Shown: piece by piece, positions 55,062 to 64,000 of the stretch
Layout of the letters: the number at the start of each line of letters is the position of its first letter
Position numbering within the stretch: the first letter of the stretch is position 1
Origin: Desulfovibrio piger
GTDB lineage: Bacteria; Desulfobacterota; Desulfovibrionia; Desulfovibrionales; Desulfovibrionaceae
Assembly (NCBI RefSeq): GCF_900116045.1
Contig: NZ_LT630450.1
Coordinates: 1,059,001-1,123,000 of the forward strand
Direction of reading: 5' to 3'
DNA length: 64,000 nucleotides
Position numbers and translations under genes: made by a program
The notes under the pieces: model-generated
Seen by the model: the letters and a program-made list of their open reading frames with translations, nothing else
Database searches by the model: none
What the model was told of the DNA's origin: nothing

Positions 55062-55166
55062 TGGGGACCGGCATGCAGCCCTGAAAAAGTTTTTTCGGGG
55101 TTGGATGGGGGCCTGGGGGAAGGAAGGGGGAGTTCTTACAAAAAACGCCCCTTCCCCCTGCCGGGC
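55062..55166 (+). repeat. Long-hairpin intergenic repeat, copy E (imperfect)
   Basis: GGGGACCGGCA (55063-55073), AAAAAGTTTTTTCGGGG, GGATGGGGGCC, GGGGGAAGGAAGG, then CCCCTTCCCCC on the other side. The stem is imperfect. Its left flank GGGGACCGGCATGCAGCC has a close counterpart before copy F. Confidence 0.65.
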
Positions 55167-55178
55167 CCCCGCTAAAAA

Positions 55179-55676
55179 TCACGCCTCCACGGGGCGCAGG
55201 GCTTCGATGGCGGCCCTGTCCAGGACACGCTGGTTGGAGCTGCCGCGAAAGTCCAGCTCCAGATCGCGCAGGGCCTCCACATAGGGGCCGTCCACCAGCA
55301 CGTCCACCTTGTCCAGCAGCTGCCCCACGGCCGGCATCTTCCGGGCAAGGCCGTAGAGCTCCTCGCAGGTATAGCCGCTGTAGGCATAGACGTTCTTGCC
55401 CGCGGCGTGCACGGCATCGGCCAGGTGGCACAGGGGCCCGGCCTGGACGAAGGGTTCACCGCCGGAAAAGGTCATGCCCGCCAACAGGGGATTTTCCATG
55501 AACTGGCGCAGGATGTCGTCCGTGTCCCGGAATTCTCCACCGTCGAAATCATGGGTCTGCGGATTGTGACAGCCCGGGCAATGATGGGGACAGCCCTGGG
55601 TGAAGACCACATAGCGCAGGCCGGGGCCGTCCACGATGGACTCTTCCACGATGCCGCTGATGCGGAGCCTAGGCAT
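55179..55676 (-). CDS. nrdG: Anaerobic ribonucleotide reductase activating enzyme (NrdG)
   Basis: 165 residues from the ATG at 55674-55676; the longer frame upstream is not family-like. It is a radical SAM enzyme that makes the glycyl radical of the anaerobic reductase. The cluster motif is Cys29-x3-Cys33-x2-Cys36 in GCPHHCPGC, with FSGGEPFVQ (SAM binding) following. The ATG lies inside the last codons of the small glycyl-radical ORF, in another frame, so it is translated by coupling to that ORF. The order nrdD, small ORF, nrdG is the functional unit. Confidence 0.95.
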   Translation of the reverse strand: MPRLRISGIVEESIVDGPGLRYVVFTQGCPHHCPGCHNPQTHDFDGGEFRDTDDILRQFMENPLLAGMTFSGGEPFVQAGPLCHLADAVHAAGKNVYAYSGYTCEELYGLARKMPAVGQLLDKVDVLVDGPYVEALRDLELDFRGSSNQRVLDRAAIEALRPVEA

Positions 55677-55836
55677 GCTTGACGCGGTCGCGTTCTTCGG
55701 CACGCTTGGCGTTGTTGAAACGGTCAAGCGTCCCCACCAGATAGCCGGTGATGCGGCGCACGCGCTCAAAGGGCACGCCTTCGCCCACCATCTTCACTTC
55801 GGCTTTGGTCTCGGTCAGTTCAGATTTCATCAGCAT
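55669..55836 (-). CDS. Separate glycyl-radical segment of the anaerobic ribonucleotide reductase
   Basis: 55 residues from the ATG at 55834-55836 with AGGAGGAG eight bases upstream. Residues 24-54 read ERVRRITGYLVGTLDRFNN followed by AKRAEERDRVKH. This matches the C-terminal glycyl-radical end of NrdD proteins, where a Gly in R-[IV]-x-G-Y carries the radical; Gly31 is the candidate. The adjacent NrdD stops before this segment. The ORF lies 32 bases after nrdD and overlaps nrdG. It is too conserved in pattern, and too well placed with its strong ribosome site, to be chance. Whether the two chains form one active enzyme is inferred. Confidence 0.8.
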   Translation of the reverse strand: MLMKSELTETKAEVKMVGEGVPFERVRRITGYLVGTLDRFNNAKRAEERDRVKHA

Positions 55837-55875
55837 GGTCCAGGCTCCTCCTCTTGGGGTAAAAAGTGACGGAAA

Positions 55876-58131
55876 CTAACGGCAGCAGCGGGGCATGTGC
55901 GGATACTTGCGGCGCAGCATCTTGAGCGTTTCCTGACTCACGGCCTCGCCCTCCTTGCGCCCGCAGCGGGGGCACTGGCCGTTGATGACGCCCACATAGC
56001 CGCACACGGGGTCGCGGTCCAGCGGATGGTTGATGGATCCGTAGCCCACGCCCTTGTCGTGCATGAAACGGATGATGGTCTCGAAGGCTTCCAGGTTCTT
56101 GCAGGTATCGCCGTCCAGCTCCACATAGGTGATGTGACCGGCATTGGTGAAGCTGTGGTAGGGCGCTTCCAGCTCGATCTTGCGGAAGGCCTTGATGGGG
56201 AAATACACGGGCACATGGAAGGAGTTGGTGTAGTACTCCCGGTCCGTGACGCCCTTGATGACGCCGTACTTCTTGCGGTCCAGGGCCACGAAGCGGCCGC
56301 TCAGGCCCTCGGCAGGCGTGGCGATCAGGGTGAAGTTGAGATGCGTCTTGGCGGCTTCGTCATCGCAGCGCTTGCGCATATGCTCCACGATGCGCAGGCC
56401 CAGCTTCTGGGACTCTTCGCTCTCGCCATGATGCTTGCCGGTCAGGGCCACCAGGGTCTCGGCCAGGCCGATGAAGCCCACGGTCAGGGTGCCGTGCCTG
56501 AGCACTTCGGCCACGCTGTCGTCCCAGTCCAGCTTTTCGGAATCCAGCCAGATGCCGTTGCCCATCAGGAAGGGATAGTTGCGCACCTTCTTGGAGCACT
56601 GGATGTCGAAGCGGTGCAGCAGCTGGCGGAACACCAGGTCGATCTGGTCATCCAGCAGCTGGAAGAAGCGGTCCTGGTCGCCCCTGGCCTCGATGCCCAG
56701 ACGGGGCAGGTTGATGGACGTGAAGCTCAGGTTGCCGCGGCCGCAGGTCACCTGGCGGTCGGGGTCGTACACGTTGCCCAGCACGCGGGTGCGGCAGCCC
56801 ATGTAGGCCACTTCGCTGTTGTAGTCGCCGGGCTTGTAGTACTGCAGGTTGAACGGCGCATCCAGGAAGCTGAAATTGGGGAACAGGCGCATGGCCGAGG
56901 TCTTGATGGCCATCTTGAACAGGTCGTAGTTGGGGTCGCCTTCGTTGTAGTTGACGCCTTCCTTGACCTTGAAGATCTGCACCGGGAAGATGGATGTCTC
57001 GCCGCTGCCCAGACCGGCCTGGGTGGCCAGCAGCAGGTTGCGCACCACCATGCGGCCCTCGGCGGAGGTATCGGTGCCGTAGTTGACGGAGCTGAAGGGC
57101 ACCTGCGCGCCGGCGCGGGAATTCATGGTGTTCAGGTTGTGCACAAAGGCTTCCATGGCCTGATAGGTGCGGCGGTCGGTGATGCGCAGGGCTTCCTCGG
57201 CGGCGTAGGCATGGGCGGCACGCACCAGCTCGCGCTCGTTCCCGGCCACCAGGCCTTCCAGGCGCTTGCCCAGTTCGTCCACATCGGCCATGCGGATGGC
57301 GGGCATCACGGGCAGCAGGATCTGCTGGCTGAACTCCTCGGCCCGGGCGGCATCCATGCCCGTCCTGATGCGCACGAAGGCGGTGAAGGCATGGCGGTAT
57401 TCCTTGCGGAAGGTCTTGGCCACGCCGCCGGCCATGGCGTAATCAAAATGCGGCACGCTCTGGCCGCCGTGCATCTCGTTCTGGTTGGCCTGGATGGCGA
57501 TACAGGCCAGGGCGGAATAGCTCTCGATGGAATTGGGCTCGCGCAGATGGCCGTGACCGGTGGAGAAGCCGTTGCGGAACAGCGGGATCAGGTCGATCTG
57601 GCAACAGGTCTCGGTGAGCATGTAGAAATCCTTGTCATGGATGTGGATGTCACCGTTGATGTGCGCGGCCGAGGCGTCCTTGGGCAGGACGTAGTTGTCG
57701 GTGAAATATTTGGCCCCTTCGGAACCGTACTTGAGCATGGTGCCCATGGCCGTATCGCCGTCGATGTTGGCGTTCTCGCGCTTGATGTCTTCCTCGATGG
57801 CGGGCGCGTAGGTCAGGGTCTTGTAGATCTCCATCAGGTACGATTCCGCGTTGCGGCGCTTGGTGTGCTCGGCCCGGTACAGGATGTAGGCCTTGGCGGT
57901 CTTGGCGTAATCGTACTGGATCAGGGTCTCTTCCACCACGTCCTGGATCTCTTCCACATGGCGGAGGTTCTGGGCTTCGAGCTTGCGGCAGACCTTTTCG
58001 GTGACGAACAGGAGATCCGTGGGGGACATGTCCTCGCCGGACGCCTTGTTGGCCTTGGTGATGGCATTGAGAATTTTGACGGAATCGAAGGCGACCTCGG
58101 TCCCGTCCCGCTTGATGATGCTCGCAAGCAT
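55876..58131 (-). CDS. nrdD: Anaerobic ribonucleoside-triphosphate reductase, main chain without glycyl-radical end
   Basis: 751 residues from the ATG at 58129-58131 (CAGGAA upstream). The regulatory ATP-cone MLASIIKRDGTEVAFDSVKILNAITKAN is at the N terminus. The catalytic barrel follows, with DIHIHDKDFYMLTETCCQIDL, MNSRAGAQVPFSSVNYGT and TCGRGNLSFTSINLPR. It ends with a zinc-ribbon-like DPVCGYVGVINGQCPRCG (Cys710, 720, 723; the first usual Cys is Asp) and then a short tail PHMPRCCR. In other NrdDs about 30 more residues with the radical Gly follow the ribbon; here they are in the next gene. It makes dNTPs without oxygen. Confidence 0.94.
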   Translation of the reverse strand: MLASIIKRDGTEVAFDSVKILNAITKANKASGEDMSPTDLLFVTEKVCRKLEAQNLRHVEEIQDVVEETLIQYDYAKTAKAYILYRAEHTKRRNAESYLMEIYKTLTYAPAIEEDIKRENANIDGDTAMGTMLKYGSEGAKYFTDNYVLPKDASAAHINGDIHIHDKDFYMLTETCCQIDLIPLFRNGFSTGHGHLREPNSIESYSALACIAIQANQNEMHGGQSVPHFDYAMAGGVAKTFRKEYRHAFTAFVRIRTGMDAARAEEFSQQILLPVMPAIRMADVDELGKRLEGLVAGNERELVRAAHAYAAEEALRITDRRTYQAMEAFVHNLNTMNSRAGAQVPFSSVNYGTDTSAEGRMVVRNLLLATQAGLGSGETSIFPVQIFKVKEGVNYNEGDPNYDLFKMAIKTSAMRLFPNFSFLDAPFNLQYYKPGDYNSEVAYMGCRTRVLGNVYDPDRQVTCGRGNLSFTSINLPRLGIEARGDQDRFFQLLDDQIDLVFRQLLHRFDIQCSKKVRNYPFLMGNGIWLDSEKLDWDDSVAEVLRHGTLTVGFIGLAETLVALTGKHHGESEESQKLGLRIVEHMRKRCDDEAAKTHLNFTLIATPAEGLSGRFVALDRKKYGVIKGVTDREYYTNSFHVPVYFPIKAFRKIELEAPYHSFTNAGHITYVELDGDTCKNLEAFETIIRFMHDKGVGYGSINHPLDRDPVCGYVGVINGQCPRCGRKEGEAVSQETLKMLRRKYPHMPRCCR

Positions 58132-58550
58132 GTTTTCCTGCTCCAGATCCAAGATGGTTGTTGTTGCGGCCCGTTTTAGGGTCAACACAAAAGACCCTCC
58201 CTGTGCGGGAGGTCCCGGGCCCTGAAAAATCACGAAAAAGGTGGAAAAAAGATGCGGACGTCCGGCGGCCGATACGGCGACAGACTGTCATGACGTCCCT
58301 TCCCAGCGGCAAAAACCCGTTGCCGTGAGGCTGTCCCCATGGACAAGCGGCAGAAGCAGGTCTTCCGGCTCGTCACCCTGCTCCCGGCCTTCCCGGCGGC
58401 TGCCAGTGGCCCACGGGGGGAGCAGGTTCTGCGACTTACGGCGGCGGGTCCGCTCCCGGATCTCACGGGATTCCCGATGAAGCTCGTAGCAGCGCTTCTG
58501 CCCGCTCAAGATGGCAAAAGGTGCCTCAAGTGTCAACACAGGTTTTTTGT

Positions 58551-58578
58551 AAGTATTTTTTAACAACTTGAAATACTT
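58551..58578. promoter_or_regulatory. Inverted repeat in the AT-rich region upstream of nrdD
   Basis: AAGTATTT (58551-58558) and AAATACTT (58571-58578) with a 12-base gap, in an AT-rich island of a GC-rich window, about 420 bases before nrdD. It may be an operator near the nrdD promoter. It does not match the NrdR box. The rest of 58132-58875 has no gene I can support. Confidence 0.3.
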
Positions 58579-58875
58579 GTAAAAAATCGCAACTCTGCGC
58601 CAAGACAGGCAATTTGCCAAAGCCCGCGCCAGCTCTGGGCTGGCGGGATTTCCGGCTTTGCAGGCCGCGCTGCCTGCGCTGTTTTTCACAGCTTCCCGGC
58701 CGGCCGGGCGTCCCCTTCCGGCGGGGGGGAACAGGCCTCCCCCGGAAAAACAGGGCAGGGAAAACGGCACGGCCCCGGGCACGGATGGCGTACCGCCCGG
58801 GCCGCGCCATCCGGCCGGAAGCCCTCCTGTCCCTGACGCGGGCACCCCGGGGATGCCCGCGCCGGCCTGGTGCCG

Positions 58876-60177
58876 CTAGACCGCCAGCTTGGGCAGGGTC
58901 GAGGCGCCGTGCGGCATGATGGTGGTGCGCACGTCCAGCTCCTGCCCCAGGAAATGGCGGGCCATGTCCAGGGCCTCGTCCAGGGTGTGGCAGACGTGCA
59001 GCTTCGTCTTGCCGAACAGGGCGGCATCCATGTCCGTCACCAGGATGAGGTTGTGTTTCTCGGCCGCCTCGGCGAACAGGAAGCCTACATAGCTGCCGAT
59101 GGAGAACGTATCGCGCAGGGCCTTCTCGCGGGCCTGCATGTCGCTGTAGGCACAGATCTGCCTCTCCGTGTCGGGGTTGCCGAAGCCTTCGGAACAGCGG
59201 GAAAGCAGGATCAGGGTCCCGCCCGGCTGCACGGCGCTCAGGGCGTTGCTCAGCAGCTTGATGGTCTGGTACAGGTTGATGTCCTTGGGATAGCCGCCCG
59301 CGCTGGCCACCACCAGGGGCGTGCGCTCGTGGATGGTCACGCCCTCCATGCTGTCCACCAGACGGCAGGCCGCCGCATGGGACTGGACCCAGTCGCCGGC
59401 GAAGGCTTTGAGGATGCGGTAGTCGTCATTGACCACCACATTGAGGCCGAAGCAGGGGCGGGCCATGGCCGCGGCCTCGAAGATGTCGGCATGGAAGATG
59501 TTGCTGTCCGCCATGTTGGCGCTGCGCACGTCGGCATTGGTGCCGTTGCCGAAACCGGGGTTCAGGGCCTGCTTGTGGTGGCGCTGGATGGTCTCGTACC
59601 CGGCGATGCCGGGCAGCAGCATCTTGCCGCCGCCACCGAAGCCCGCCAGGAAGTGATAGACCACGCCGCAGGTGATGATGATCTTGTCGCAGGCCATGGC
59701 GTAGCTGTTGAACCACACCGGCGTGCCGCGGCTGGTATCGCCCACATGCACCAGATGGGCCGTATCGCGGCAGTCGTGGTCGATGACGCGGATGCGGCGG
59801 CAAATGTCCTCGCCCAGCAGGCGGGCCTGTTCGTCGCCCACATGGGCACGGTGCGTGCCCGTGGCCGTGACGATGAGGATGTCACTGTCGGGGATGCCGC
59901 AGGCGTTGAGCTCTTCCACCATCACATGGACGTAGACCGCGGGCGACTGCCACAAGCGGGTCACATCGGGCACCAGCAGACAGATCTTCTCGCCGGGGTT
60001 GACGATGTCCTTCAGGCAGGGCGAGCCGATGGGATGGCGCAGGGCCTCACGCACGGCCTGATCCGGTTCCATGACCGGCAAAGACACAGGATTGGACTCC
60101 AGCACGGCCGCCAGGTTCTTGTCGGCCACCGGCATGGTCCAGGAAATATCACCATAGTGCAGCGTATGTTCTGACAT
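58876..60177 (-). CDS. LarA-family (lactate racemase-like) protein
   Basis: 433 residues from ATG 60177, with GAGG ten bases upstream. It matches the LarA/DUF2088 plan: CLLVPDVTRLWQSP, ATGTHRAHVGDEQ, the lysine motif GFGGGGKMLLPGIAGYETIQRHH (the Lys that binds the nickel-pincer cofactor in LarA), and VVASAGGYPKDINLYQTIKLL. LarA enzymes racemise lactate or other 2-hydroxy acids. Lactate is a key substrate of Desulfovibrio, so lactate is plausible, but the family is broad. The cofactor-making genes larB, larC and larE are not adjacent. Promoter TTGCGG-17-TATAGT lies about 60 bases upstream. Confidence 0.85.
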   Translation of the reverse strand: MSEHTLHYGDISWTMPVADKNLAAVLESNPVSLPVMEPDQAVREALRHPIGSPCLKDIVNPGEKICLLVPDVTRLWQSPAVYVHVMVEELNACGIPDSDILIVTATGTHRAHVGDEQARLLGEDICRRIRVIDHDCRDTAHLVHVGDTSRGTPVWFNSYAMACDKIIITCGVVYHFLAGFGGGGKMLLPGIAGYETIQRHHKQALNPGFGNGTNADVRSANMADSNIFHADIFEAAAMARPCFGLNVVVNDDYRILKAFAGDWVQSHAAACRLVDSMEGVTIHERTPLVVASAGGYPKDINLYQTIKLLSNALSAVQPGGTLILLSRCSEGFGNPDTERQICAYSDMQAREKALRDTFSIGSYVGFLFAEAAEKHNLILVTDMDAALFGKTKLHVCHTLDEALDMARHFLGQELDVRTTIMPHGASTLPKLAV

Positions 60178-60236
60178 GACGCACCTCATTCCCTCTAAGG
60201 CCAGAAAACAGCGGAACAGCTCCGCAGAGGTTCGCG

Positions 60237-60265
60237 ACTATAGGCCCCTCGCCCGCGGGCCGCAA
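60237..60265 (-). promoter_or_regulatory. Likely promoter of the larA-like gene
   Basis: On the minus strand TTGCGG (60265-60260), 17-base spacer, TATAGT (60242-60237). A hairpin CCGGGG-AACT-CCCCGG with TTTTATTTT (60275-60299) lies just upstream. Confidence 0.55.
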
Positions 60266-60585
60266 GCCTAAAATCCGGGGAACTCCCCGGTTTTATTTTA
60301 TAAAATATCACATACGGCATTTTGCCTTGCTCTCATGGCCGCCGGTGCCGCGCGCACCGGCACCGCATCCCTGTGCCCCCGGAGGGCGCCCTGCCGTATC
60401 CGCCCCGGCAGGACGCGCACGCGCTCCTTCGGCCTGCCGCCCCGCATGGACCGGGCTGCCCTGCGCCCAGGGCACTCCCTTCTCCGGCGCATCGCCCTGG
60501 CCGATGCTGCCGGGTACCAGCCTGCCTTTTTTCCCTGCCATCCTTGATATGGACAAATGCCCTGCCTGCTCCCTCTCCAGCCAGC

Positions 60586-60692
60586 GACGGGGACCGGCAG
60601 ACAGACCTGGACAAACGTTTTTTCAGGGGTGGATGGGGGTCCGGGGGAAGGCGGGGACAGTTTTTACAAAAAACGTCCCCGCCTTCCCCCGG
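60586..60692 (+). repeat. Long-hairpin intergenic repeat, copy F
   Basis: GGGGACCGGCA (60589-60599), AAACGTTTTTTCAGGGG, GGATGGGGGTCC, then arms CCGGGGGAAGGCGGGGAC (60641-60658) and GTCCCCGCCTTCCCCCGG (60675-60692), with AGTTTTTAC-AAAAAAC between. It is the clearest full-length copy in plus orientation. The rest of 60300-60857 holds no gene I can support. Confidence 0.8.
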
Positions 60693-60857
60693 CATACCAT
60701 GCCCGCTCTCCAGGCATGCACGGATGCCTTTCCCTTCCCGCTTCCCTCCCGGCGGACAGCCCGGGCGGGAACGGAAAAAGGGCGGGATGCCCCGCCCTTG
60801 TCTTCTGCCCTTCTGCCGCCCCGACGGCGGGAAGGGCATCACGTCAAAAAAACAGCA

Positions 60858-62444
60858 TCACGGTGCCACAGGGTTCAGGTCCAGCTCGGCCGGTGCGCTG
60901 ACGTTCACGCCGTGGCTGATGCTGCGGCTCTCGCCCGCGGGCACCTCCACCTTCCAGAACAGGCTGTGGTCCCCGCCCTTCTGCGGCCGGGTACCGTCCA
61001 GCGACACGTCCACGGACTTGTTGACCGGCAGGGGCTCGGGGCGCTCCACGCGCACCGTCACGGCCCGGGCACGCGCATTGTGCACCGTATAAGTCCAGTT
61101 CCAGCTCCAGGTCTGGCGCTTGCCGATGATCCCGGTCTCGCCACGGCGCTTGTCGTCCGTGGTGGTGGTCACCGACACCCGGGGGTCCACCCCGAAATAA
61201 AGGCGCACCCTGTTGCCCTCGGGCACGAAACGCCCAGAGCCCACCGGCAGGCCGTCCACGGAGAACTCGGCCTGTGCCGAAGGCCAGGGGGTGCTGTCCA
61301 GCACCCGTTCCACCATCAGCCACACCGGGCTGCCCTGCCCGTCGGGCCGGGCCACCCACTGCAGGGGGGCCTTCCATTCCTCCTGCCGCAAAACGAGGTG
61401 TTCCTGTCCCTGCGGCAGGGTCACGCGGCCCAGGTCCCAGCGGGCATAGGTGCCCTTGTCCAGTACCGGCACGGGCGCGGCGGGAGCGCCGGCCGCGCTG
61501 TCGGCCAGCATCACGGGCGCGGACTTGAATTCCGCGGCGGCCCGGGCATAGGGACGCGGCACCGGGCCCTCGTCCACCCGCCAGACCGGCAGGGCGGGCG
61601 CATCCAGCGGCCGGGCGTCCTGCCAGACGATGGAAAGGTCGCAACCGCGCCAGTCCATGCCCGAGTTCTGGCGCAGCCGGGCCGCCAGGAGCACGCGCAC
61701 GATCCCTTCTTCCGGCCGTGCGTCCAGGTCATAGACGGGATCCCAGCCGCTGTTGTCCAGCGTGTAGGCATAGCGCACGCGGACCTTCCCGGCCGGCATG
61801 CCGTCCAGCAGCAGGATCACCAGCTGGCCGCTCTCCGTCACGCGCGGCAGGCTGACCAGCACGCTGCTGAGGGTCTTCAGCTCCCGCTGCAGGGCGCCCT
61901 GGCGCTCACGCAGCCGGGGGATGACTTCGGCCATGCGGGCATCCAGTTTTTCCAGGGCCTCAAGGCTCCGTTCCCCGGCGTGGGCCGTCCACAGGCCCAG
62001 ACGGGCCGAGACGGCCTCCAGCTCGCCTTCCACGGCGCGCTTGCGGGCCAGCAGGTCCTGGCGGCGGCGGGCGTCACCATCGCCCACGGCGGCCGGAGCC
62101 ACCCGGCTGCGCCAGCTGGCAAGACGCACGTCCCCCAGATCGAACTGCAGGTTGCGGGCGCCCTCGGGCACAAAAAGTTCCACACGCCCCACGCCGTCCC
62201 GCACACGGACCTCCAGCTCTTCTTCCCCCTGCACCAGAGCATGGGTGGGGAAGAGGGAAACATGTGCGGGACGCAGGAAGGTGTGCGGCGCTTCGTCCAC
62301 CAGGCCGAACGTGGCCGCGGTGGCGCCCTCGCGGGCCCAGACCGGCCCGGATACGGGGACAAGACTCATGCCCGCCAGCAGGAGCGAGGCCCCCAGCAGG
62401 CGGAAAGGGATACGACGGTGTCCGGTTGTCTTTTGCTTCATCAT
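60858..62444 (-). CDS. MuiA-like (DUF4139) exported protein
   Basis: 528 residues from ATG 62444 (a second ATG follows directly), with AGGAACAGG upstream. A Sec signal ends near SGPVWA. A DUF4140-like head (VSLFPTHALVQGEEELEVR, VELFVPEGARNLQF) and a helical spacer (about 125-190, RRRQDLLARKRAVEGELEAV) precede a DUF4139-type tail (VRYAYTLDNSGWDPVYDLDA, WTYTVHNARARAVTVRVERP). Proteins of this plan are called mucoidy inhibitor MuiA-like; the real function is unknown, but the signal puts it in the periplasm or outer envelope. The only close neighbour is ettA upstream. Confidence 0.8.
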   Translation of the reverse strand: MMKQKTTGHRRIPFRLLGASLLLAGMSLVPVSGPVWAREGATAATFGLVDEAPHTFLRPAHVSLFPTHALVQGEEELEVRVRDGVGRVELFVPEGARNLQFDLGDVRLASWRSRVAPAAVGDGDARRRQDLLARKRAVEGELEAVSARLGLWTAHAGERSLEALEKLDARMAEVIPRLRERQGALQRELKTLSSVLVSLPRVTESGQLVILLLDGMPAGKVRVRYAYTLDNSGWDPVYDLDARPEEGIVRVLLAARLRQNSGMDWRGCDLSIVWQDARPLDAPALPVWRVDEGPVPRPYARAAAEFKSAPVMLADSAAGAPAAPVPVLDKGTYARWDLGRVTLPQGQEHLVLRQEEWKAPLQWVARPDGQGSPVWLMVERVLDSTPWPSAQAEFSVDGLPVGSGRFVPEGNRVRLYFGVDPRVSVTTTTDDKRRGETGIIGKRQTWSWNWTYTVHNARARAVTVRVERPEPLPVNKSVDVSLDGTRPQKGGDHSLFWKVEVPAGESRSISHGVNVSAPAELDLNPVAP

Positions 62445-62727
62445 CCTGTTCCTGACTTTCCAAGTCAGTGATGTCGTCCTGTCCGGGACCGGCAGGCGGC
62501 CCGGGTCCAGACCGGGGAAGGAAAACGGGATACCCGGGACGGACGCCCCGGACAGGAATGCGTCGGAAAAGGCCGGGAAGGGTGCCCCGGCCGGGACGGG
62601 GACGCGGCACCATGCCGCGCCTCCGGGGAGGCCCTGCCTGCCGGCATGTCCCGGCGGCAAGGGCCGGGCTGCCCCGAGGCGGACGTGCCGGCAGGGGCAC
62701 GGAGCAACGGGGCAGCCGCGGCGGGCA

Positions 62728-64000
<1,273 letters not shown>

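Noticed and set aside
55897..58179. A 760-codon open frame on the plus strand
   Set aside because: It is antisense to nrdD, which has all reductase motifs; the plus frame shows only biased composition.

Overview
The window reads as a high-GC chromosome segment of a sulfate-reducing Desulfovibrionaceae bacterium, most likely Desulfovibrio in the broad sense. The main evidence is a periplasmic [NiFeSe] hydrogenase whose large subunit ends with an in-frame UGA read as selenocysteine, a Desulfovibrio-type outer-membrane porin, an anaerobic (class III) ribonucleotide reductase, a NifU/NifS pair next to an IscR-like Rrf2 regulator, and a gene-dense layout with short or overlapping gene junctions. 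I saw no prophage, insertion sequence, CRISPR array, rRNA or tRNA gene.

Layout. 1-3.3 kb (minus strand): an Hpt-like fragment at the edge, an amidohydrolase, a YitT membrane protein and a TauE/SafE exporter. 3.5-5.9 kb: pyrB-pyrC, preceded by what looks like a leader-peptide attenuator. 6.4-10.7 kb: a MEMO1-family protein, hysB-hysA and a UbiX-like flavin prenyltransferase. 11-16.6 kb (minus): two small envelope proteins and carB-carA. 16.9-22.9 kb: argG-argH, a membrane-anchored unknown, then two proteins that look like degenerate relatives of ornithine carbamoyltransferase and histidinol dehydrogenase. 23-35.6 kb: an EF-G paralogue, rsmA, HU, and an extended macromolecular-synthesis cluster (rpsU-yqeY-mutS2-dnaG-rpoD), followed by a nuclease, queC and an unknown. 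36-42 kb: a second carbamoyltransferase-like protein (minus), a HAD phosphatase, a ferredoxin-like protein, and metA-rrf2-nifU-nifS behind a promoter with a perfect operator-like palindrome. 42.3-48 kb: porin (minus), then guaB and guaA. 48-54.6 kb: a frameshifted GIY-YIG gene, tatB-tatC, hisB, a lipoprotein, hisA and an mdtJ-mdtI-like SMR pair. 54.7-64 kb (mostly minus): a decayed hisA fragment, nrdG, a tiny glycyl-radical ORF, nrdD, a LarA-like racemase, a MuiA-like envelope protein and ettA running off the right edge.

How the genes fit together. Much of the window handles carbamoyl phosphate and what is made from it: carB/carA make it, pyrB/pyrC send it to pyrimidines, and argG/argH finish arginine. 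The two carbamoyltransferase-like proteins belong to this family but have lost key catalytic residues. Nucleotide supply (guaB, guaA, nrdD, nrdG), histidine synthesis (hisB, hisA) and replication/transcription start-up genes (dnaG, rpoD) make up most of the rest.

The most unusual points are: (1) NrdD stops after its zinc ribbon, and the C-terminal glycyl-radical segment lies in a separate 55-codon gene between nrdD and nrdG; (2) an attenuator-like leader before pyrB with the same design as enterobacterial pyrBI; (3) a family of six to seven long intergenic hairpin repeats; (4) a pair of apparent pseudoenzymes downstream of argH; (5) a minus-strand hisA relic just downstream of the intact hisA.
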